A DNA stretch of 12,276 bases from Opitutia bacterium (lineage in GTDB: Bacteria > Verrucomicrobiota > Verrucomicrobiia > Opitutales > Seribacteraceae): the NCBI GenBank assembly GCA_018646565.1, contig JABGUO010000307.1, positions 1 through 12,276 on the forward strand, in the 5' to 3' direction. Below are positions 6,972 through 12,276 of the stretch, one piece after another. The position numbers were made by a program, and so were the translations under genes. Position 1 is the stretch's first letter. Every line of letters starts with the position of its first letter. A model generated the notes under the pieces. It was not told the origin of the DNA and searched no databases. It saw only the letters and a program-made list of their open reading frames with translations.

Positions 6972-8273
6972 TTAAATTAATTGAGTAATGGGCTGCCCTT
7001 TATCAGATAAGGTAAATGGACGGCGAGTCGGAGAGTATACAATTTCGTCCAGAGGGAGGCCAAGTGTGAATGCAATGGTTGCATTAAAATCAGGAATCTC
7101 GACTTTTTGTTCAATCACTTCTCTCCCCTCTTTATCGGTTTTGCCCCAGACTTGACCACCTTTAATCCCTCCTCCTGCCAGCATGCATGAAAAAGCCTTG
7201 GGGTAATGATCACGGCCATCATTAACATTAATGTTTGGAGTGCGTCCAAATTCAGTTGCGAGTACAACTAAAGTTTCTTCGAGCATTCCTCTTTGTTCTA
7301 AATCTGCTAACAAAGCAGAAAGAGCCTGATCTAAAATCGCACTCTGTTCAGGAACTCGGGAAAAGTTATTTTGATGCGTATCCCACCCTCCAAGTTGAAC
7401 TTCTACAAACCTAACTTGTCGTTCAACAAGGCGCCGGGCAAGCAATACGCCCTGCCCAAATCTATCTTCCCCGTAGGATTCTCTTGCCTGTGCAGTTTCT
7501 TTACTAAGATCAAATGCCGAGAGATCACCGCTCTTCATTAAACGAATGGCGTCATCGTACATATCCGCATAGGAATTTACTTTCGCAGAACTATACTTCT
7601 TCACGAATGCTTCATCAATCTTTTGAGAAAAATCGAGTCGTTTTTCAAAAGTATTATTAGTTAGTCCCGGGTGCATTTTACTGTTTCGCAGCCCGGCTTC
7701 AGGGTCTCCGATAGCAAGTGGTTGATGAGAGGAGGGAAGAAATCCAGAGAGCGGGTGCCGGCTTCCTCCATTTACGACGACCGCACCGGGTAGGGTAGGG
7801 TTAAAGCGACCGTCGAGCTTAGTCATCCAGGAACCCATGGTTGGATGTTTAATCGTCGCTCGTTGTGCATAACTAGTATGCATGAAATAGTTGCCTTGTT
7901 CGTGAGCCCCTTTTGTAGAACTCATTCCTCGAATAACAGCAATTTTCTTCGCATGGTTGGCAAGCAGGGGGAGGTTTTCTGCAAGGTGAATGTCTTCTGC
8001 CTGGGTTTTAATTGATTGTGTCGGGCCTCCAGTTTCGGTGCCGGGCTTGGGGTCGAAGGTATCAAGATGGGTCATTCCCCCTGACATGTATAGGTAAATG
8101 ACATTTTTTGCTTTGGGGGCATGATTGAGTGGACGGTTTAATCCTAGACCAGCCCCCTGTAGCGATGGTGAGTTTGCCCAAGGTAAAATACTTACTCCCA
8201 GAAGTCCTTTGGCAGCTAAGCTCATAAAACGTCTACGTTCTAATTCGTCTGATTTTTCAATTGTGGTGCTCAT
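6972..8273 (-). CDS. DUF1501 family protein, Tat-exported, sulfatase/alkaline-phosphatase-like fold
   Basis: A protein of 433 residues, normal for DUF1501. The N-terminus has a twin-arginine signal (ERRRFMSLAAKGLLG, 12-26), so it is probably exported folded, perhaps with metal bound. Family motifs in order are NVIYLYMSGGMTHLDTFDPKP (57-77, in two halves around GG), GGWDTH (295-300), TEFGRTP (340-346), DGRDHYP (352-358) and GGGIKGGQVWG (367-377). The Asp and His residues in these motifs (D71, D298, H300, D355, H356) are placed like metal ligands of the alkaline-phosphatase superfamily. No activity has been firmly assigned to the family as far as I know. It starts 21 bases after the stop of the DUF1549/DUF1553 gene, so the two are almost certainly one operon, as is standard in Planctomycetes and Verrucomicrobia. 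No clear terminator follows it. Confidence 0.92.
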   Translation of the reverse strand: MSTTIEKSDELERRRFMSLAAKGLLGVSILPWANSPSLQGAGLGLNRPLNHAPKAKNVIYLYMSGGMTHLDTFDPKPGTETGGPTQSIKTQAEDIHLAENLPLLANHAKKIAVIRGMSSTKGAHEQGNYFMHTSYAQRATIKHPTMGSWMTKLDGRFNPTLPGAVVVNGGSRHPLSGFLPSSHQPLAIGDPEAGLRNSKMHPGLTNNTFEKRLDFSQKIDEAFVKKYSSAKVNSYADMYDDAIRLMKSGDLSAFDLSKETAQARESYGEDRFGQGVLLARRLVERQVRFVEVQLGGWDTHQNNFSRVPEQSAILDQALSALLADLEQRGMLEETLVVLATEFGRTPNINVNDGRDHYPKAFSCMLAGGGIKGGQVWGKTDKEGREVIEQKVEIPDFNATIAFTLGLPLDEIVYSPTRRPFTLSDKGQPITQLI

Positions 8274-8294
8274 GATTTTGTTGAGTTGAGTATT

Positions 8295-10460
8295 TTATTG
8301 AATGAAGGAAAATTGCCTTGTGTTCATTAATGACCAAGCGATACCACGAAAATCACGATCGTTGTAATAGGAAAGCTTTTGTTTTTTACCTTCGATCGAA
8401 TTCAAATACTTTTTCTTTTTTTCAGGACTTACTTTTTTGGGGAGTGGTATCTGATAGGGAACCTTGGGAGAACTTGTTACCATGGCAAGGGATTGGGTAA
8501 GTTCTTCGGGTGAAGGATTTCGATTCAAGATGGAAAGAAAGAGAACCTTAATTTTTTCCTCAGAGGAATTTGCCTTGAGAAGATTTCTGGACAGCGGAGA
8601 CTTTGGATCAAATAAGGCCTTGTAGAAAACTCCGTTGAGAAGAGTGAGTGCTTGGGGCACAGATGATTCGCTTGAGGAATTCTCGATGACCTCACGATCT
8701 GATTGGCCAAATTCTCGAAGAAAATGACCAGGAGGTGCAGGGGTTTCAATTTCTGAAGCCCGCATTAAATTTTCAGAATATCCCTTCCATCTGGTGTCGG
8801 TAGAAGTTTTACTTTTAGCACCGCGATAAAGAGATTGAGCATCAAATTCAGAACCCATTACCAAACCTGCAAAAAGGGATTTTTGTTCGTTACGTTTTTT
8901 TCCATATTCCCTTCTTAACATTGATACAGCCTGCCTGTCATCTGCTTCCTGCGCGTCACGAATTTTAAGCTGAATCTCATTCATAGTATTGTTGATCTGG
9001 ACATTTTCTTTGGCCCCTTTTTTGGCGAGTTGAACGAATTTTTTCTCACTCAAGCCTTCAACCTTCTTTTGATAATTTGCAAAGTTCGCGAGTCGAAATT
9101 CAACTTTTGAGGAATCCGCTTTTCTCTCATCAACCTCGGGAATGGAAAGGGCAACAATCGAATCCCACAGTTGCTCGGCACTCATGCGCTTAAGGATAGG
9201 TGCTTCAAAATAATATTTTTCGACACTGGTAAGTTCACGACCCGTAGCCTCTCTTTCAAAGGCTTCCACATTGTGCAGGATCTTTTGAAATTCTTTAAGG
9301 TCATACTTCACACGAACCATGAGCGATTCCAGATGAGTTAATAATTCAGGAATGGAAGATTCAGAGTCGTCACGTAAATCGTCCACAGGTTCTATGATTC
9401 CACGGCCAAATACTTTCTTCCACATTCTATTGGAAATTACCTGAGTGAAGCGCGGATTATTGGTTGAGATAATCCATTGCCCATACGCATTAACGGGATT
9501 TTCTATTTTTTTATTCAGGGAGTCTGGTGCAAAAATAGGTTCTGAATTTACCAACGTTTTGGGTTTTGCATCCTCGTATTGGTAGTCATGGGGCAAGTTG
9601 AGTTTTTTACCAGTATGAGTGGCTCCATATCGAAGGGGTTGTACCATTTCCTGAATCGCCTTTCTGAGCACCTGTGCTTTTTGAGAATTCCCCAGCTTTC
9701 TTTTTTCAGTTTTGGATAAACCCTTCGTTTGTTGATAAAAATACTGTCCAATTTTCTTTTGCAGGTCCTGTCCCATACGGGTGGAAATTCCATAGGTAAA
9801 GGAAGCCATTTTGTAATATTCCATTTGAGTCCACTTATCAAAAGGGTGGTTGTGGCATTGTGCGCAAACCATCTGTGTTCCAAGAAAGATTTGAGCGGTG
9901 TTGGACATATTATCAAGGGGCATGCCTGTGTCCCGTAGGTAATAGCCAACAGCTCCGTTTTCCCATGGATATCCTTCTGCAGTTACTAAAGAATATGTCA
10001 TCTGGTCAAAGGGTACATTTTGTACGACCTGTTCTTTTACCCAGTGATTATAAAGTTGACCGGCTTGTATCTGGTTACCGCCACGCATTCGTGATTTTAA
10101 TCTAAGTAAATCAGCCCACCAGTTAAACATATGACTATCATAGCCTGAAGACTTTGTTAGTTTTTCAATAAGCTGAGATTTTTTTTGGACTGATGTGTTG
10201 GAGAGGTAGGAATTGATTTCGTCAAAAGTGGGAATTCTTCCAACCAAGGAAAGGTACAACCTTCTAACCAACGCGGACTCGTCTATCTTAGCAGGAATTT
10301 TGACCTCTCTTTTTTGGTATGTGCTGTTGAGAATTTTATCGATCGCTTTCGCTTCTGCTTGGATAATAGAAGGAGAAAATTTATCTTCAAGATGGTCTGC
10401 GCATAATGGGAACAGTAGAGAAATCAAAAAAACCAGGGGAGCAATAAATATAGTCTTCAT
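8295..10460 (-). CDS. DUF1549/DUF1553 domain protein with CAQCH motif
   Basis: An exported protein of 721 residues. The ATG at 10460 is chosen because it begins a clean signal peptide (MKTIFIAPLVF..., cleavage near PLCA-DH, 18-23); a GTG 13 codons upstream (10499) is possible but would bury that signal. The DUF1549 region (about 30-245) carries RRLYLSLVGRIPT (66-78), WWADLLR (114-120) and CAQCHNHPFDKW (199-210), a conserved family motif that resembles a haem c site. The DUF1553 region (about 325-720) carries NRMWKKVFGRGII (344-356), EPVDDLR (357-363), RMSAEQLWDS (425-434), FLREFGQSDR (580-589), ALTLLNG (604-610) and FRGIAWSLMNTRQF (704-717). The N-terminal cytochrome-like PSCyt1 domain found in many homologues is absent. 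A charged, helical segment (about 445-530) lies inside DUF1553. Function is unknown; the pair with DUF1501 is found by the hundreds in PVC genomes and is often guessed to act on complex organic matter. Confidence 0.9.
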   Translation of the reverse strand: MKTIFIAPLVFLISLLFPLCADHLEDKFSPSIIQAEAKAIDKILNSTYQKREVKIPAKIDESALVRRLYLSLVGRIPTFDEINSYLSNTSVQKKSQLIEKLTKSSGYDSHMFNWWADLLRLKSRMRGGNQIQAGQLYNHWVKEQVVQNVPFDQMTYSLVTAEGYPWENGAVGYYLRDTGMPLDNMSNTAQIFLGTQMVCAQCHNHPFDKWTQMEYYKMASFTYGISTRMGQDLQKKIGQYFYQQTKGLSKTEKRKLGNSQKAQVLRKAIQEMVQPLRYGATHTGKKLNLPHDYQYEDAKPKTLVNSEPIFAPDSLNKKIENPVNAYGQWIISTNNPRFTQVISNRMWKKVFGRGIIEPVDDLRDDSESSIPELLTHLESLMVRVKYDLKEFQKILHNVEAFEREATGRELTSVEKYYFEAPILKRMSAEQLWDSIVALSIPEVDERKADSSKVEFRLANFANYQKKVEGLSEKKFVQLAKKGAKENVQINNTMNEIQLKIRDAQEADDRQAVSMLRREYGKKRNEQKSLFAGLVMGSEFDAQSLYRGAKSKTSTDTRWKGYSENLMRASEIETPAPPGHFLREFGQSDREVIENSSSESSVPQALTLLNGVFYKALFDPKSPLSRNLLKANSSEEKIKVLFLSILNRNPSPEELTQSLAMVTSSPKVPYQIPLPKKVSPEKKKKYLNSIEGKKQKLSYYNDRDFRGIAWSLMNTRQFSFIQ

Positions 10461-10508
10461 AAAAATATCTAAACTATAAATTCTGGTAAAAAGTTTCACC
10501 TATAAAAT

Positions 10509-10530
10509 AATAAAAATAAAGATTTTTATT
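10509..10530. repeat. AT-only perfect inverted repeat between the receptor and DUF1549 genes
   Basis: AATAAAAAT and ATTTTTATT are perfect 9-bp complements around a 4-base AAAG loop. The element is 49 bases upstream of the DUF1549 start and about 105 bases downstream of the receptor stop on the minus strand. It could be an operator, part of a promoter, or a weak terminator followed by AT-rich sequence. Its low complexity in an AT-rich gap means chance is a serious alternative. Confidence 0.3.
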
Positions 10531-10635
10531 CTTTAAGTTAGAGCTCTTTTACCTGTCTCAAAAACTTTCAGTTTTCAATTTAACCACCATCCATCGCAAA
10601 ATATCGCTTGGAAATTATAGTGCTTAAAAAATCCT

Positions 10636-12276
10636 TCAGAAGGAACGGGAGAATGAAAATATAAAGTTTCGCCCACCTCCATTTAAGCCGGAACCATGTA
10701 CTCGGTAGTCAACATTACCCAGGTTTTCCACCGCAAGGAAAACGGATGAACCCTCTCCCCATTTTCGCCCACCACTTATTCCGACTAACGCGTAACCAGG
10801 CGTTCCACTCGAGGGAATTCGGGAGGAATCAGTTTCATCTTTTAATGACAGATCATCCGCCTTCCCCACTGCCAAAATGGAAATGTCTCCCCACCAATTA
10901 GACTTTGGAGGACCATAACGGGTAACAAAATGAAACTGTGGGGGCATGAGCCGGGTGGTTACCCGATCCACTGGATCGTATTTTCGACCGCCAACGGTAA
11001 TAGATCCAGTTGCGTTATTGTCTAGCAATTGTTCCACCTCTGAATCGATTAACGAAATGCGAAATTGGGAGTTCCATGAAGGAGACCAGTCGTGCCCAAC
11101 TTGAATTTCCAATCCATGAATAAAGCCGTTTGCATTGGCTTTTAAAACATCTGATTTTCCAGATTCAATTGGCGAGCGTACAATCATATCATTAATCCAA
11201 GTATGATAATAGGAAGCTTCCCAATTCCATGAATCGGAGCTTCCCTTGAAGCCCATTTCTGCTTGTAAGAAACTTTCTGAATCAAGTGAGGTATTTGGCC
11301 GTTCTATTGTACTAGTCTCATCCGTGGAAGTAAGGTCATATAAACTAGGCGGGCGAAAGCCCTCAGACAGACCCAAAAATAAAAAGTTATCCTGTGTGAT
11401 CTCTCTGCTTGCCCGTATGCTCCCAATCAATTCCTTATAATTTTTTTTCTCGGATGGTTGCAGAGTCGAAGAATCGCTGTTCTTGAGATAATAGCGATCA
11501 AGGTCAGCCTGTATTGAAGAATAACGTATTCCTGGCTCAACACTCCAATCTCCAAATAGGAAGTTGTTACTTAGGTAGAAAGCAAATCGGTCATAGTGGG
11601 CATCTGCGGCAAGAGGGCCTTGGACTAATTCCGCACTCTTTATTTGTGAGCTATTAAACTTGTAACCACCGGAATGCAGGGATTCTCTTTGCCATTCTGC
11701 ACCGTATGCCAGACGTCCTCCCCATGGATCATCGGTTTCAAATCGGGAGGAAAAACCGAGATCTTCGAGTCCGAAATACTGAAAATCTCCACCAGTAGCC
11801 AAGCCGCTTACTGACCCTTTCATCCGGTTGCGCTCCTGTTCATGTTTATGTAGACTCAGTGTAAGCAGACCTGCATCGGCTAATCCTCCAGCATTTTCCC
11901 AGGAAAATTTACCGTAAGAAAGATTTCTTTCCTGATCTAACCGACGCCAGATTTCTGAACCCGGAGTGAGTCCCCCCCAAGTTAAACCATTAATCGTTTT
12001 ATGGGTACGGGGGACATCATCCATAAATACATTTTGGAATCCAATAGTGAATCGGGTATCTTCATTCAATTTACGGGACAATCGAAACTGGGAACCTCTG
12101 GAATCGTAGCCAGTATTTTCCTGCATACCGATATCCCTGCCCCCCTCAAGATCTCCGAAAGAACGTTCAATATGGGATAGTTCGGCAAACCAATCTGGTG
12201 TAGAGAAATTCCCTTTTAATCCTGCGGTCCATGAATGTTCAGCGGATGAAAGCCGGCTGATGAACTGACCGTTATG
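10636..12276 (-). CDS. TonB-dependent outer-membrane receptor, C-terminal barrel (5' truncated)
   Basis: The frame stays open from the stop at 10636 to the window edge, giving 546 codons without a start that need be used; the ATG at 12126 is internal, since the 50 residues upstream (beginning HNGQFISRLSS) continue the same barrel pattern. The signal peptide, TonB box and plug domain lie outside. What remains is a beta-barrel with many amphipathic strands of the type W-x-W/E-x-x-Y. GLSEGFRPPSLYDL matches the conserved ySeGFRaPsl segment of these receptors. The C-terminus has the family ending AVENLGNVDYRVHGSGLNG, then GRNFIFSFSRSF, with a terminal Phe. Such receptors bind scarce ligands (siderophores, cobalamin, metals, glycans) and import them using TonB energy. 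The sequence does not show which ligand. The next genes on the strand are the DUF1549/DUF1501 pair after 175 bases. Confidence 0.9.
   Translation of the reverse strand, partial: HNGQFISRLSSAEHSWTAGLKGNFSTPDWFAELSHIERSFGDLEGGRDIGMQENTGYDSRGSQFRLSRKLNEDTRFTIGFQNVFMDDVPRTHKTINGLTWGGLTPGSEIWRRLDQERNLSYGKFSWENAGGLADAGLLTLSLHKHEQERNRMKGSVSGLATGGDFQYFGLEDLGFSSRFETDDPWGGRLAYGAEWQRESLHSGGYKFNSSQIKSAELVQGPLAADAHYDRFAFYLSNNFLFGDWSVEPGIRYSSIQADLDRYYLKNSDSSTLQPSEKKNYKELIGSIRASREITQDNFLFLGLSEGFRPPSLYDLTSTDETSTIERPNTSLDSESFLQAEMGFKGSSDSWNWEASYYHTWINDMIVRSPIESGKSDVLKANANGFIHGLEIQVGHDWSPSWNSQFRISLIDSEVEQLLDNNATGSITVGGRKYDPVDRVTTRLMPPQFHFVTRYGPPKSNWWGDISILAVGKADDLSLKDETDSSRIPSSGTPGYALVGISGGRKWGEGSSVFLAVENLGNVDYRVHGSGLNGGGRNFIFSFSRSF

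Noticed and set aside
10461..10499. GTG start at 10499 for the DUF1549/DUF1553 protein.
   Set aside because: It would put 13 residues before a well-formed signal peptide that starts at the ATG at 10460, and has no better ribosome binding site.
11246..11440. Small plus-strand open frames opposite the receptor, DUF1549 and DUF1501 genes (also at 9729-9938 and 10213-10479).
   Set aside because: They are antisense to clear, family-matching genes, and their translations show no domain or signal I recognise.

Overview
The window looks like a chromosome segment from a Gram-negative, AT-leaning member of the PVC group, most likely Verrucomicrobiota; I cannot go to lower rank. The taxonomic signal is a DUF1549/DUF1553 protein followed by a DUF1501 protein, a pair massively expanded in Planctomycetes and Verrucomicrobia. 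A TonB-dependent receptor, an outer-membrane porin and a lipoprotein confirm an outer membrane. I see no tRNA, rRNA, CRISPR array, insertion sequence or phage gene, and no gene-free stretch over 300 bases. The longest gaps are 10461-10635, 6829-6971, 269-380 and 3395-3488.

Left half, plus strand (1-6196). The window opens in the catalytic end of a PhoR-like sensor histidine kinase. Next comes a short spacer with a hairpin and a series of 11-bp-phased TGTAAC-type repeats that looks like a Pho box. Behind it lie an OprO/OprP-type phosphate porin and a Na+/phosphate symporter with a C-terminal PhoU domain. This reads as a phosphate-starvation unit: sensor, operator, outer-membrane entry and inner-membrane transport. 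Next is an ABC ATPase and an FtsX/MacB-type permease whose start and stop codons overlap (ATGA). A DUF3299-family lipoprotein follows 81 bases later. That trio resembles ATPase-permease-DUF3299 gene sets of other Gram-negative bacteria, some linked to metal supply, but no substrate-binding protein is present here.

Right half, minus strand (12276-6220). Transcription runs leftward, converging on the lipoprotein gene with only 23 bases between stop codons. In reading order there is a TonB-dependent receptor cut by the window edge, a 175-base spacer with an AT-only perfect inverted repeat, the DUF1549/DUF1553 protein, the Tat-exported DUF1501 protein 21 bases downstream, and a secreted cyclophilin with a lysine-rich tail. 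The receptor plus the DUF1549/DUF1501 pair may form an uptake-and-processing unit for an unknown substrate; only order and strand support this.

Most genes belong to known families. The points worth most attention are the phased Pho-box array, the porin/symporter unit, the ABC-DUF3299 trio and the receptor-DUF1549-DUF1501 block.
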